64,000 nt of DNA from Streptosporangium canum (GTDB taxonomy: Bacteria; Actinomycetota; Actinomycetes; Streptosporangiales; Streptosporangiaceae). Positions 45,846-54,641 of this stretch are shown here, piece by piece. The stretch covers positions 124,001-188,000 of the forward strand of contig NZ_FOQY01000003.1 in NCBI RefSeq assembly GCF_900113865.1, given 5' to 3'. The notes beneath the pieces were generated by a model that worked only from the letters and a program-made list of their open reading frames with translations, did no database searches and was not told the DNA's origin. The position numbers and the translations under genes were made by a program. How positions within the stretch are numbered: the stretch's first letter is position 1; every line of letters starts with the position of its first letter.

Positions 45846-46934
45846 ATGTCCCGACCTACGCCGCTGCGCGGTGTCCACGAGACCCTCGGCGCGACGCTGA
45901 CCGACTTCGCGGGCTGGCTGATGCCGCTGCGCTACGGCAGCGAGTCCACCGAGCACAACGCGGTCCGCCAGGCGGCGGGCCTGTTCGACCTGTCCCACAT
46001 GGGTGAGATCTTCGTGACCGGCCCGCAGGCCGGCGAGGCCCTCGACTACGCGCTGGTGGGCCACCTCTCCGTTCTCGAACCGGGCCGCGCCCGCTACACG
46101 ATGATCGTCGACCCCTCCGGCGGCGTGCTGGACGACCTGATCGTCTACCGCCTGGCGGACGAGGAGTTCATGGTCGTCGCCAACGCCTCCAACTACCCGC
46201 GGGTCGCCGCCGAGCTCACCGAGCGCGCCAAGGCCTTCGACGCCGCCGTGGAGGACCGCTCCGAGCAGTACGCGCTGGTCGCCGTCCAGGGCCCGCACTC
46301 CCGCGCCATCCTGGGCGAGCTGACCGACGCCGACCTCGACGGGCTCAAGTACTACGCCGGCCTGCCCGCCACGGTGGCCGGCCGCGAGGCCCTCCTCGCC
46401 CGCACCGGATACACCGGCGAGGACGGCTTCGAGCTGTTCGTCGCGGCCGGCGACGCCGAGCCGCTCTGGGCCGCGCTCACCGAGGCGGGCGAGCCGTACG
46501 GGCTGCGCCCGGCCGGGCTGTCCGCACGCGACACCCTCCGCCTGGAAGCGGGCATGCCGCTGTACGGAAACGAGCTGTCGGCCGACCTGACTCCGTTCGA
46601 CGCGGGGCTCGGCCGTGTGGTGAGGTTTGACAAGCCGGGCGACTTCGTCGGCCGGGCCGCCCTGGAGCCTCTCAAGGACGTCCCGCCGAGCCGTCGCCTG
46701 GTCGGACTGGTCGCGACGGGCCGCCGGGTCCCCCGGCACGGCTATCCGGTGGTCTCCGCCGACGGCGCCGTCGTCGGCGAGGTCACCAGCGGAGCGCCCT
46801 CCCAGTCCCTGGGCAGGCCCATCGCCATGGCCTACGTGGACGAGGGGCCGTCCACCGGCCTGGCTGTGGACATCCGGGGCAGTCGCGAGCCGGTCGATGT
46901 GGTCGAACTGCCTTTCTACAGGAGGAAAAAATGA
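45846..46934 (+). CDS. gcvT: Glycine cleavage system aminomethyltransferase (T protein)
   Basis: 362 residues. '[20 protein letters not shown]', '[11 protein letters not shown]', 'GILDDLIV'-like '[12 protein letters not shown]', '[14 protein letters not shown]', '[18 protein letters not shown]' (the DTLRLEAG folate-site motif) and '[11 protein letters not shown]'. It transfers the methylene group from the lipoylated H protein to tetrahydrofolate. Directly behind the glycine riboswitch and overlapping gcvH by ATGA. The P protein gene gcvP is not in the window. Confidence 0.97.
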   Translation: MSRPTPLRGVHETLGATLTDFAGWLMPLRYGSESTEHNAVRQAAGLFDLSHMGEIFVTGPQAGEALDYALVGHLSVLEPGRARYTMIVDPSGGVLDDLIVYRLADEEFMVVANASNYPRVAAELTERAKAFDAAVEDRSEQYALVAVQGPHSRAILGELTDADLDGLKYYAGLPATVAGREALLARTGYTGEDGFELFVAAGDAEPLWAALTEAGEPYGLRPAGLSARDTLRLEAGMPLYGNELSADLTPFDAGLGRVVRFDKPGDFVGRAALEPLKDVPPSRRLVGLVATGRRVPRHGYPVVSADGAVVGEVTSGAPSQSLGRPIAMAYVDEGPSTGLAVDIRGSREPVDVVELPFYRRKK

Positions 46935-47320
46935 GCAGCATTCCCGATGACCTGCACTACACCAAGGAGCACGAGTGGATCTCGGGCATCGATGACGGTC
47001 TGACCCTCACCGTGGGCATCACCGCCTACGCCGCCGAGGCGCTGGGTGACGTGGTCTACGTGCAGGTCCCCGAGGTCGGGGCGACGGTCAGCCCCGGTGA
47101 CGCCGTCGGCGAGGTCGAGTCGACCAAGTCGGTGAGCGACATCTTCGCCCCCGTGGGCGGTGAGATCGTCGAGGTCAACCAGGCGGTCGTGGACGACCCG
47201 TCCCTGGTCAACAGTGACTCCTACGGGGAGGGCTGGCTGTTCCGCGTCCGTCTTGAGGGCGACGCCGACGACCTGCTGTCCGCCGAGGAGTACACCGCTC
47301 TTACTTCAGGCGAGTCCTGA
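46931..47320 (+). CDS. gcvH: Glycine cleavage system H protein
   Basis: 129 residues, the normal length. Lipoyl-lysine in '[20 protein letters not shown]', N-terminal '[11 protein letters not shown]', and '[12 protein letters not shown]' near the end. Carries the aminomethyl group between P, T and L proteins. ATG is coupled to the gcvT stop, with AGGAGG upstream. Confidence 0.97.
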   Translation: MSSIPDDLHYTKEHEWISGIDDGLTLTVGITAYAAEALGDVVYVQVPEVGATVSPGDAVGEVESTKSVSDIFAPVGGEIVEVNQAVVDDPSLVNSDSYGEGWLFRVRLEGDADDLLSAEEYTALTSGES

Positions 47321-47334
47321 AATTTCTCCTCTTG

Positions 47335-47376
47335 CGCCGTGATCATGCGCGTCACCGGGCGCGCATGATCACGGCG
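47335..47376 (+). terminator. Perfect 17-bp inverted repeat between gcvH and sdaA
   Basis: CGCCGTGATCATGCGCG and its exact complement flank an 8-nt loop. The stem ends 23 nt before the sdaA start. It probably attenuates or processes the gcv-sdaA message, but no U-tract follows and an operator role cannot be excluded. Confidence 0.7.
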
Positions 47377-47399
47377 ATGTGAAGGCAGGGACCAGATCA

Positions 47400-48776
47400 A
47401 TGGCGATCAGCGTCTTCGATCTTTTCAAGATCGGAATCGGCCCGTCCAGCTCGCACACCGGCGGGCCGATGGCCGCCGCGCACAAATTCGCCCGCGGCCT
47501 CGACCAGGACGGGCTCCTGGAGAAGACCGCCGGAGTCGAGGTGATCCTGTACGGCTCACTCGGACTGACCGGCAAGGGCCACGGCAGCGACAAGGCCGTC
47601 CTCCTCGGCCTGTCCGGCGAGAAGCCGGAACTCGTCGACGTCGACACCGTCGACGACCGGCTGGCCGCCATGCGCGACTCCGGGACGATCTCCCTGTACG
47701 GCACGCGCGAGATCCCCTTCGTGGTCGGCGAGCATCTCGTCTTCGAACGCAAGATCTCGCTGCCGCACCACCCCAACGGCATGCGCTTCACCGCCCTGTC
47801 CGAGACGGGCGAGCCACTCCGCGAGAAGGTCTACTACTCGGTCGGCGGCGGCTTCGTCGTGGACGAGAACGCCACCGGCGCCGACCGGATCAAACCCGAC
47901 GACACCGTCCTGCCGTACCCCTTCACGACGGCCGCCGAGCTGCTCGCCCACTGCGCCGAGACCGGCCTGTCGATCTCCGGGCTGATGCTGGAGAACGAGA
48001 AGGCCTTCGGCCGCTCGGAGCAGGAGATCCGCGACCAGCTGCTGACCCTGTGGCAGGTCATGTCCGAGTGCGTCCGGCGCGGCACCGCCAAGGAGGGCGT
48101 GCTGCCCGGCGGTCTGAAGGTCAGACGCCGGGCCCACCAGCTCTACCGGCGGCTGCAGAGCGAGTCCCCCGAGAAGGACCCGCTCCAGGCCATGGACTGG
48201 GTCTCGCTGTACGCCCTCGCGGTGAACGAGGAGAACGCGGCGGGCGGCCGGATCGTCACCGCCCCGACCAACGGCGCCGCGGGCATCATCCCGGCCGTGC
48301 TCACCTACTACGACCGCTTCACCCCCAAGTCCGACGACGAGGGCGCGGTCCGCTTCCTGCTCACCGCCGGGGCGATCGGCGTGCTGTTCAAGGAGAACGC
48401 CTCCATCTCCGGCGCCGAGGTCGGCTGCCAGGGCGAGGTCGGCTCGGCCTGCTCGATGGCCGCCGCCGGGCTCACCGAGGTGCTGGGCGGCACCCCGGAG
48501 CAGGTCGAGAACGCCGCCGAGATCGGCATCGAACACAACCTGGGCCTGACCTGCGACCCCATCGGCGGCCTGGTCCAGATCCCGTGCATCGAGCGCAACG
48601 CGGTGGCCTCGATCAAGGCCATCGCCGCGGCCCGGATCGCACTGCGCGGCGACGGCCGCCACTTCGTCTCCCTGGACAAGGCCATCAAGACGATGCGCGA
48701 CACCGGCCGCGACATGCTCGACAAGTACAAGGAGACCAGCCGGGGCGGCCTGGCCGTCAACGTCATCGAGTGCTGA
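47400..48776 (+). CDS. sdaA: L-serine ammonia-lyase (single-chain, iron-sulfur type)
   Basis: 458 residues; ATG, with an upstream GTG (47379) as alternative. '[20 protein letters not shown]' opening, '[20 protein letters not shown]', and cluster cysteines in '[20 protein letters not shown]' and '[16 protein letters not shown]'. Converts serine to pyruvate and ammonia. Its place after gcvT-gcvH suggests that serine made from glycine by the cleavage system and GlyA is drained to pyruvate. Confidence 0.97.
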   Translation: MAISVFDLFKIGIGPSSSHTGGPMAAAHKFARGLDQDGLLEKTAGVEVILYGSLGLTGKGHGSDKAVLLGLSGEKPELVDVDTVDDRLAAMRDSGTISLYGTREIPFVVGEHLVFERKISLPHHPNGMRFTALSETGEPLREKVYYSVGGGFVVDENATGADRIKPDDTVLPYPFTTAAELLAHCAETGLSISGLMLENEKAFGRSEQEIRDQLLTLWQVMSECVRRGTAKEGVLPGGLKVRRRAHQLYRRLQSESPEKDPLQAMDWVSLYALAVNEENAAGGRIVTAPTNGAAGIIPAVLTYYDRFTPKSDDEGAVRFLLTAGAIGVLFKENASISGAEVGCQGEVGSACSMAAAGLTEVLGGTPEQVENAAEIGIEHNLGLTCDPIGGLVQIPCIERNAVASIKAIAAARIALRGDGRHFVSLDKAIKTMRDTGRDMLDKYKETSRGGLAVNVIEC

Positions 48777-48783
48777 ACGGGAC

Positions 48784-48803
48784 GCCCGGCGCGGACGCCG
48801 GGC
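48784..48803 (+). terminator. Hairpin after sdaA
   Basis: GCCCGGCG-CGGA-CGCCGGGC, a perfect 8-bp stem 7 nt after the sdaA stop, flanked by GGGA and TCCC that could extend it. Probable terminator of the gcv-sdaA unit. Confidence 0.7.
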
Positions 48804-48881
48804 ATCCCGCCTATGCTGGGGGGCTTGTCGCGGAGGCTCCCGTCGCGGAGCCCTCCGGTCGCGGAGACTCGGGAGGTTCTG

Positions 48882-50570
48882 GTGTCAGCGGGAGTACGCC
48901 CGGCGAGCCGATTCCTCCGCGCCCACTGGCTCTTCCTGGCCGCGCTGCTGGCCGGCGCCGGACTCAGGACCCTGGCCGTGCTCGGCTACCGGCCCGCCCT
49001 GTGGTTCTGGGCCGACTCCTTCGTCTACCTCAACGCGGGACTCGACCCCCGCCCCCTGGAGTCGCGCCCCTCGGGCTACTCGCTGTTCCTGTGGGCGCTG
49101 CAACCGCTGTCGAGCGTCCAGGCCGTGGTCGTGGTCCAGCACCTGCTCGGCCTCGCCGTCGCCGCCTGCGTCTACCTCCTGCTGCGCCGCCTGGGCCACC
49201 TGCCCGGATGGGGCGCGACGCTCGCCGCGCTGCCGGTGCTCCTGGACGCCCACCAGATCCAGCTCGAACACCTCGTCATGGCCGACCTGCTCATGGAGTT
49301 CCTGGCGGTGCTGGCGGTCACGCTGCTGCTGTGGTGGCGGCGACCGCCGATATGGGTCGCCCTCCTCGCCGGGTTCCTGCTCGCCGCCGCGACCGTCACC
49401 CGCACGATCGGACTGCCGCTGATCGCCGTGGTGCTGGTCGGCCTGGTCATCGGCCGCGCCGGCTGGAAGGCGGTCACCGCCACCGCGCTGGCCGCCGCGA
49501 TCGGCCTGGGCTCCTACGCCGCCTGGTTCGGCTCCGAGTACGGCACCTACGGGCTGACCCGCGGCAACGCCTTCCTGTGGGCGCGCACGGCGACCTTCGC
49601 CGACTGCGCGAAGATCAAACCGGCCGGGCCGGAGGCCGCCCTCTGCCCCACCGAACCGCTCAGCGAGCGCAAGCCCCCACCGGTCTACATCTGGGACGGC
49701 GCGTCACCGCTCAACAAGATCAAGGGCACCTGGGCCGAACGCGACAGGCTCGCCGGCGACTTCGCCACCCAGGCCATCAAGGCACAGCCCCTGGACTTCC
49801 TCCGGGCGGGCCTGACCGACGTGGCCCACATCTTCGCCTGGGACCGCAGGGTCTACCCCACCCCCGGCCCGCAGAGCGCCTACGTCTTCCCCGAGACGGC
49901 CAGACCCTTCCCCAAGGGGACCGCCTCCCAGGGGAAGACCGCCCAGGAGCTGACCATCGCCTACCAGGGCGCCTCCGGCGCGCCCTCCCTGGTCGAGCCC
50001 TACGCCGGCTGGCTGCGCGCCTACCAGCAGTACGGCTTCCTCCGCGGCCCGTTCGTCGCCGCGATCCTGCTGATCGGCCTCGCCGGCGTCCTGCTCCGCC
50101 TGCGGCGGCTCGGCGGCCCCGCGCTGATGCCGTGGGCCGCGGGAACCGTCCTGCTGGCCCTGCCGCCCTTCATCGCGGCCTTCGACCACCGCTACGTGGT
50201 TCCCGCCCTGCCACTGGCCTGCCTGGCCGCCGGACTGGCCTTCAGCGCCCGGCGGCGCTCAACGACGCCGGACGTGCAGCCGGACGACCGCTCCGAGCCC
50301 GTCGTCGCCGACCGTCCTGCGGACCTTGCCGACGGCGTCCTTGTTCAGCCGCGCCACGAGTTTGGCGACGTCCGTCTCTGGCCCGCAGGCGACCCCGATC
50401 CGCAGCCGGTCGCCCGCCACCGACCTGACATGAATGCGCCTGAGCCCTTCGACTTCTTTAAGCGCGACCCCCAGCATCGCGGTCCCGCTCCCCGTCCGGC
50501 TCCCCCACCGCCCCCACCCCACGGCGCCCAGCACCCACCGGATCGCCAGCAGCGTCAGCGCCATCAGTAG
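48882..50570 (+). CDS. Polytopic membrane glycosyltransferase-like protein (GT39/ArnT-like)
   Basis: 562 residues from a GTG with GGGAGG six bases upstream; an ATG at 48813 is possible. About ten membrane helices, an early acidic site '[20 protein letters not shown]' after TM1 like the catalytic Asp/Glu of lipid-linked sugar transferases, '[14 protein letters not shown]' and a large extracytoplasmic domain before the last helices. Probably transfers a sugar from a polyprenyl donor. The last roughly 100 residues are Pro/Arg/His-rich and run antisense into the convergent AmaP-like gene for about 310 bp, which suggests an acquired read-through tail. Confidence 0.72.
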   Translation: MSAGVRPASRFLRAHWLFLAALLAGAGLRTLAVLGYRPALWFWADSFVYLNAGLDPRPLESRPSGYSLFLWALQPLSSVQAVVVVQHLLGLAVAACVYLLLRRLGHLPGWGATLAALPVLLDAHQIQLEHLVMADLLMEFLAVLAVTLLLWWRRPPIWVALLAGFLLAAATVTRTIGLPLIAVVLVGLVIGRAGWKAVTATALAAAIGLGSYAAWFGSEYGTYGLTRGNAFLWARTATFADCAKIKPAGPEAALCPTEPLSERKPPPVYIWDGASPLNKIKGTWAERDRLAGDFATQAIKAQPLDFLRAGLTDVAHIFAWDRRVYPTPGPQSAYVFPETARPFPKGTASQGKTAQELTIAYQGASGAPSLVEPYAGWLRAYQQYGFLRGPFVAAILLIGLAGVLLRLRRLGGPALMPWAAGTVLLALPPFIAAFDHRYVVPALPLACLAAGLAFSARRRSTTPDVQPDDRSEPVVADRPADLADGVLVQPRHEFGDVRLWPAGDPDPQPVARHRPDMNAPEPFDFFKRDPQHRGPAPRPAPPPPPPHGAQHPPDRQQRQRHQ

Positions 50571-50756
50571 CAGCGCCGCCAGCCAGCCCACCAGCGGATG
50601 CTCGGCCAGATAGCCGGGGATCCCCCTGTTCAGGATCCGGTCCCCACGCGGCTGGGGAAGCTTGCCGTGCCCCCGCAGGAACCCGTAGAGCCCGGCCCCG
50701 GCCAGCACCGCTCCGGTGACGGCCAGACCGATCCGGTTGCCCAGGTACGCCCTCAT
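50259..50756 (-). CDS. AmaP/Asp23-associated-type small membrane protein
   Basis: 165 residues, ATG sharing one base with the upstream stop (TGATG). TM helix near residues 8-25, a second near 55-77, then a cytoplasmic alpha/beta domain ('[20 protein letters not shown]'). The pattern is that of the alkaline-shock (Asp23) membrane-anchor proteins found in actinomycete asp23 operons. No Asp23 gene is present here. Its 3' two-thirds lie antisense to the glycosyltransferase-like gene. Confidence 0.7.
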   Translation of the reverse strand: MRAYLGNRIGLAVTGAVLAGAGLYGFLRGHGKLPQPRGDRILNRGIPGYLAEHPLVGWLAALLLMALTLLAIRWVLGAVGWGRWGSRTGSGTAMLGVALKEVEGLRRIHVRSVAGDRLRIGVACGPETDVAKLVARLNKDAVGKVRRTVGDDGLGAVVRLHVRRR

Positions 50757-51373
50757 CAGATCCCCCGCCTGCGCAGCCGTACCACGACCTCACCCCCGCA
50801 CATCGCGCCCAGACCCGCCATCCGGTCGCCGACCGCCGTACCGACCTGACGCAGCAGATGCCCGGTCCGGTCCGCGTCGCTGACCACCGTGATCTCGATG
50901 TTCCGCCATCCGAGACGGACCCGCGCCCTGCCCACGTCATTGACCGACTCGGCCGCCGCCCGCAGCGTACGGCGGAGCCCCGACCTGGTCAGGCCCATCA
51001 CCGTCCGGGGGTCGGCGGCCTCCAGCGGCACCAGCCGGGTCCGCCCCGGCAGCACCGCGAGCCCGAGCAGCAGGGCTCCGGCCGCCATCGCGAGCAGCGC
51101 CAGCGCGAGCGGACCGGCGTCGGACCATCTCGACTCACCGGCCCAGGCGGCGAGCTGCCGGTACGGCATCCGCCCGAACGGCGAGCCCGTCACCAGGCCG
51201 ACCGTCGTCCCGGTCGCCGCCGCCAGCGCGACGGACACGGTCAGGGCCACCACCACACCGGCCGGGGTCCTGCCCGGCCTCAGCAGCCGCAGCGACCGGC
51301 GGCGGACCGCTTGCAGGCTCTCACCGCCCGCCGTGCCGCCCGCGCTCGACATGATGTCCTGGAGAGTGCTCAT
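50756..51373 (-). CDS. DUF6286-type membrane protein
   Basis: 205 residues from ATG; a GTG 20 codons upstream (51433) is an alternative. Two membrane helices near residues 40-62 and 88-110, then a soluble domain ('GLTRSGLRRTLRAAAESVND', 'VRLGWRNIEITVVSDADRTG') that repeats the fold seen in the downstream protein. DUF6286 and AmaP proteins occur together in Asp23-type cell-envelope stress operons. Here the pair is isolated. Confidence 0.7.
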   Translation of the reverse strand: MSTLQDIMSSAGGTAGGESLQAVRRRSLRLLRPGRTPAGVVVALTVSVALAAATGTTVGLVTGSPFGRMPYRQLAAWAGESRWSDAGPLALALLAMAAGALLLGLAVLPGRTRLVPLEAADPRTVMGLTRSGLRRTLRAAAESVNDVGRARVRLGWRNIEITVVSDADRTGHLLRQVGTAVGDRMAGLGAMCGGEVVVRLRRRGI

Positions 51374-51524
51374 CACCCGGTCAGGTTTACGCGGCCCCGG
51401 CAGCCCGGGGACGGTCTGACCGGCCACTTTCACGATCTCGGGACCGCCCTGGCAGGAGAATTTACCGCCACGGCATCAACATGAGCAATATTCATATTCG
51501 GTTGGATCAGGTTATCCTGCCGTC

Positions 51525-52718
51525 ATGGATGACCGCCAGCGCTACGACCGGGCCACCGCACAACTGGATCCCCCCTTCGCCGTGCTCGACCTGGCAGCCC
51601 TGCGCTCCAACGCCTCCGGCATGACCCGGCGCGCCGGCGGCAAACCCATCAGGGTCGCCAGCAAATCGATCCGATCCCGCCCCGTCCTCGAACGCATCCT
51701 CGCCATGGACGGCTTCGCCGGCATCATGGCCTTCACCCTCCCCGAAGCCCTCTGGCTCGCCTCCACCGGACTACGCGACATCCTCCTCGCCTACCCCACC
51801 GCAGACCGCGCCGCACTCACCGCACTCGCCGCCGACACCCGCGCGGCACAGGAGATCACGGTGATGGTCGACCGGACCGAACACCTCGACTTCATCGAAT
51901 CGGCCGTCGCCGACGTCCGCGACCGCCACGAGATCCGGATCTGCCTCGACATCGACGCCGGATACATCGCCCTCGGCGGCAGATTCCGCGCCGGCGCCCG
52001 ACGCTCCCCCGTCCGCGAAGCCGACCAGGCCGCCGACCTGGCAGCCGACGTCGCCAAACGGCCCGGCTTCCGCCTCGTCGGACTGATGGCCTACGAAGCA
52101 CAGATCGCCGGAGTCGGCGACAACCCCCCGGGCAACACCACCCTCACCCAGGCGATCCGCCTGATGCAGGCCAGGTCACGGCGCGAACTGATCACACGCA
52201 GAGGCCGCATCGTCCAAGCCGTCACCCAGGTCGCCGACCTGGAGTTCGTCAACGGCGGCGGCACCGGCAGCATCGAGAAGACCACCCGAGAGAAAGCCGT
52301 CACCGAAGTGGCCGCCGGATCAGGCTTCTTCCACCCCCGCCTGTTCGACTTCTACCGCAACTTCACCGGCCGCCCGGCCGCCCTGTTCGCCCTGCCCGTC
52401 GTCCGACGCCCCGCCCCCGGAGTCGTCACCGTCCTCGGCGGCGGCTACCACGCCTCCGGCGCCCCGGGCCCCGACCGCCTCCCCCAGCCCTACCTGCCCT
52501 GCGGGCTGCGCTACGACCCCGACGAGGGCGCCGGCGAGGTCCAGACCCCCCTCCTCGGCCAGGCCGCCGAAGACCTCCGCGTCGGCGACCGCGTCTGGTT
52601 CCGGCACGCCAAGGCGGGCGAACTCTGCGAACGCTTCGCCACCCTGCACCTGATCGACGGCGACGAGATCGTGGACCAGGTCCCCACCTACCGCGGCGAG
52701 GGCCGGACCTTCCTGTAG
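51525..52718 (+). CDS. PLP-dependent amino-acid deaminase/aldolase (DSD1/D-threonine-aldolase-like, alanine racemase fold)
   Basis: 397 residues. PLP lysine in 'IRVASKSIRSRPVLERIL', TIM-barrel 'ICLDIDAGYIALGGRFR', 'GLMAYEAQIAGVG', 'EFVNGGGTGSIEKT' (phosphate-binding), and a C-terminal beta domain with 'VWFRHAKAGELCERF', whose His/Cys could bind Zn as in D-serine dehydratases. Substrate probably a D-beta-hydroxy amino acid. TATCCT seven bases before the ATG, with TTCATA 16 bp upstream, suggests a leaderless transcript. Confidence 0.87.
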   Translation: MDDRQRYDRATAQLDPPFAVLDLAALRSNASGMTRRAGGKPIRVASKSIRSRPVLERILAMDGFAGIMAFTLPEALWLASTGLRDILLAYPTADRAALTALAADTRAAQEITVMVDRTEHLDFIESAVADVRDRHEIRICLDIDAGYIALGGRFRAGARRSPVREADQAADLAADVAKRPGFRLVGLMAYEAQIAGVGDNPPGNTTLTQAIRLMQARSRRELITRRGRIVQAVTQVADLEFVNGGGTGSIEKTTREKAVTEVAAGSGFFHPRLFDFYRNFTGRPAALFALPVVRRPAPGVVTVLGGGYHASGAPGPDRLPQPYLPCGLRYDPDEGAGEVQTPLLGQAAEDLRVGDRVWFRHAKAGELCERFATLHLIDGDEIVDQVPTYRGEGRTFL

Positions 52719-52782
52719 AACACCGGCGGCACCCTGACCACGGGCCGCCGGTGCCGACCCGGCACCGGCGGACACCCCGGGA

Positions 52783-53121
52783 TCAACGACGCCGGCGCCG
52801 CCACAACATGACCATCGCGCTGACCGCCAGCACCGCGCCCACGCCGATCAGGACCGGCGCCAGGTCCGGCTGCTCGTCCGCCCACAGATCATCGGGCTCG
52901 TCCCCCAGCCTGACGGGCCGCGGCGCACCACCCACCACCTCGCCGACCCTGTCTCCCACCGAGGCCAGGAACTGCTTCGCACTCAACTCCGCCTTGCCGA
53001 CGGTCCGCCGCGCGACATTCTTCGGGCTCACCCGATCGGCGATGGCGTCAACCGTCTGGGCCAACTCCGCACGGGTCCGCTCGATCCGCCGTTCCAACTC
53101 CGCGGGATCGGTGTCCGCCAT
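52783..53121 (-). CDS. DUF3618 membrane-anchored protein
   Basis: 112 residues. N-terminal 'DPAELERRIERTRAELAQTV', 'DAIADRVSPKNVARR' is the DUF3618 motif, followed by one membrane helix ('VLIGVGAVLAVSAMVMLW') and an Arg tail. In actinomycetes these small proteins often sit beside bcp or phage-shock-like genes; here bcp diverges 111 bp away. Function unknown. Confidence 0.88.
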   Translation of the reverse strand: MADTDPAELERRIERTRAELAQTVDAIADRVSPKNVARRTVGKAELSAKQFLASVGDRVGEVVGGAPRPVRLGDEPDDLWADEQPDLAPVLIGVGAVLAVSAMVMLWRRRRR

Positions 53122-53232
53122 GGCTCTCCTCTCATCGCCCTTGACATCGATCAGTCTGTCAGGTCCGGCCCTCCCACGACACTTCGGGCAGGCCGGTAAG
53201 TTGACCCGGGAACGATTCCTCGGAGGAGCCGA

Positions 53233-53697
53233 ATGAAACTCGAACCGGGCGACGCCGCCCCGGACGTCACACTTCCCGCCGCCGACGGCACGACCGTGTC
53301 CCTCGACACCTACCGCGGCAAGCGGGTCATCCTCTACTTCTACCCCGCCGCGATGACCCCCGGCTGCACCAAGCAGGCCTGCGACTTCCGCGACAGCCTC
53401 GACTCCCTGACCTCCGCCGGCTTCGTGGTCCTTGGTGTGTCGAAGGACACCCCGGCGAAGCTCGCCAAGTTCGTCGAGCACGACGCCCTGACCTTCCCCC
53501 TGCTGTCGGACCCGGGCCTGGAGGTCCACAAGGCCTACGGCGCCCACGGCGAGAAGACGATGTACGGCAAGACCACCGTCGGGGTCATCCGCTCCACCTT
53601 CGTCATCGACGCCGACGGCAAAATCGAAAAGGCCCTCTACAACGTGAAGGCAACCGGCCACGTGGCCCGCCTCCGCCGCGAACTCGGCCTCGATTAA
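53233..53697 (+). CDS. bcp: Thioredoxin-dependent thiol peroxidase (Bcp/PrxQ)
   Basis: 154 residues with GGAGGAG before the ATG. Peroxidatic Cys45 and resolving Cys50 in 'MTPGCTKQACDFRD', the same numbers as in E. coli Bcp. 'VVLGVSKDTPAKLAKF' and 'FPLLSDPGLEVHKAYG' complete the family pattern. Reduces peroxides and lipid hydroperoxides using thioredoxin. Confidence 0.96.
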   Translation: MKLEPGDAAPDVTLPAADGTTVSLDTYRGKRVILYFYPAAMTPGCTKQACDFRDSLDSLTSAGFVVLGVSKDTPAKLAKFVEHDALTFPLLSDPGLEVHKAYGAHGEKTMYGKTTVGVIRSTFVIDADGKIEKALYNVKATGHVARLRRELGLD

Positions 53698-53771
53698 ATA
53701 CCTTTTTTCACTATTTAGCATGACCCGCGCATGCCCCAGGAATTGTCAGTGCCATTACTTATCCTTGGGGC

Positions 53772-54578
53772 ATGCCAACCAAGTACAAGTACACCCCCGA
53801 AATGCTGGCCGAGGCCGCGGCGGAGTCCCTCAGCATCGCCGACGTCCTGCGCCACCTCGGCATCACCATCGCAGGCGGCAACCACGCCCACATCAGCCGC
53901 CAGCTGAAGCGTTTCGGGATCGACACCTCCCATTTTCGCAGGACCGCTCCGAACAAGGGCCAGCCCTCACCGAGACGCCGCCGACCAGAACAGGTCCTCG
54001 CCATGCGCCCCCAGGGGAGCCCTCGGCCGAATCCCGCCCAGCTCCGACGGAGCTTGACGGCAATCGGGATGCCATACCAGTGCGCTGGATGTAAGATCGA
54101 GGGCGTCTGGCTAGGGCGAGACCTGACTCTGCACGTTGATCACATCAACGGCGACTGGCTGGACAACAGAAAAGAAAACCTGCGATTTCTCTGCCCGAAT
54201 TGCCATTCACAGACAGAGAATTTCGCAGGCAAAAATAGGGGTCGTAGCCCAACGGTAGAGGCAACGATTTTAGGTGTCGTCCAGAGCGGGTTCGAATCCC
54301 GTCGACCCCACCAACGTCTCAAGAATTACGCGATTGACCTCAAGTCGATAGACACCAGCGTCACCCTTTCGGGCCAAGACGCATTCTTCATCGAATACTA
54401 CCAAAATCAAAAGGGCGCCAAATCGAGGTCCGCAGTAATACGTAAAGGGCTTCAACTGCTACGCGAATTCACCCTCGAAGAGGACTACGCCGCCGCGTTC
54501 GGCGAGATGGATGGGACCGGTGGAGCAGACCCCCGGGACTCCATGGCGGGAGACCGCGTCGACGAGCCTCAGGGGTGA
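53772..54578 (+). CDS. HNH endonuclease with N-terminal HTH, frame continues through a tRNA-like gene
   Basis: 268 residues by reading frame. N-terminal helix-turn-helix 'MLAEAAAESLSIADVLRHLG', basic linker, then an HNH domain: CxxC in 'YQCAGCKIEG', 'LHVDHINGDWLDNRKENLRF' and 'LCPNCHSQTENF', so the catalytic His-Asn-His and zinc cysteines are complete by about residue 155. There is no stop codon after it. The frame passes through the tRNA-like sequence and into an RHH-like segment before stopping. Natural family members end soon after the second CxxC, so the remainder is probably accidental or fused. Confidence 0.75.
   Translation: MPTKYKYTPEMLAEAAAESLSIADVLRHLGITIAGGNHAHISRQLKRFGIDTSHFRRTAPNKGQPSPRRRRPEQVLAMRPQGSPRPNPAQLRRSLTAIGMPYQCAGCKIEGVWLGRDLTLHVDHINGDWLDNRKENLRFLCPNCHSQTENFAGKNRGRSPTVEATILGVVQSGFESRRPHQRLKNYAIDLKSIDTSVTLSGQDAFFIEYYQNQKGAKSRSAVIRKGLQLLREFTLEEDYAAAFGEMDGTGGADPRDSMAGDRVDEPQG
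54238..54313 (+). tRNA. Class-I tRNA-like gene, anticodon UAG, CCA encoded
   Basis: Cloverleaf by eye: acceptor stem GGGGTCG with CGACCCC (7/7 pairs), D-arm GCC...GGC with a GG-containing loop, anticodon stem ACGAT/GTCGT (one wobble), 7-nt loop TTTAGGT giving anticodon UAG, 5-nt variable loop, T-stem GCGGG/CCCGT with loop TTCGAAT, discriminator A, then CCA. UAG reads CUA (Leu), but tRNA-Leu has a long variable arm and this does not, so the amino-acid identity is uncertain. It may be functional, a decoy, or a pseudo-tRNA. Confidence 0.7.
54322..54578 (+). pseudogene. RHH antitoxin-like segment lacking a start codon
   Basis: In the same frame as the HNH gene, after the tRNA-like sequence, 'IDTSVTLSGQDAFFIEYY', 'SRSAVIRKGLQLLREFTL' and 'EEDYAAAFGEMDG' resemble a ribbon-helix-helix antitoxin. 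No ATG, GTG or TTG occurs in frame before it back to the HNH domain, and no toxin gene follows. It looks like an antitoxin gene whose 5' end was replaced by the HNH-tRNA unit. Confidence 0.45.
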
Positions 54579-54641
54579 GGCCAGGCCGGTCGGCTGCGGT
54601 GGCTGTGAGCGCGCCGCCGCCGACCGGTCGCGGGATCCGGC

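Noticed and set aside
54238..54313. Amber-suppressor tRNA
   Set aside because: The anticodon read by eye is UAG, which pairs with CUA codons. An amber suppressor would need the anticodon CUA.
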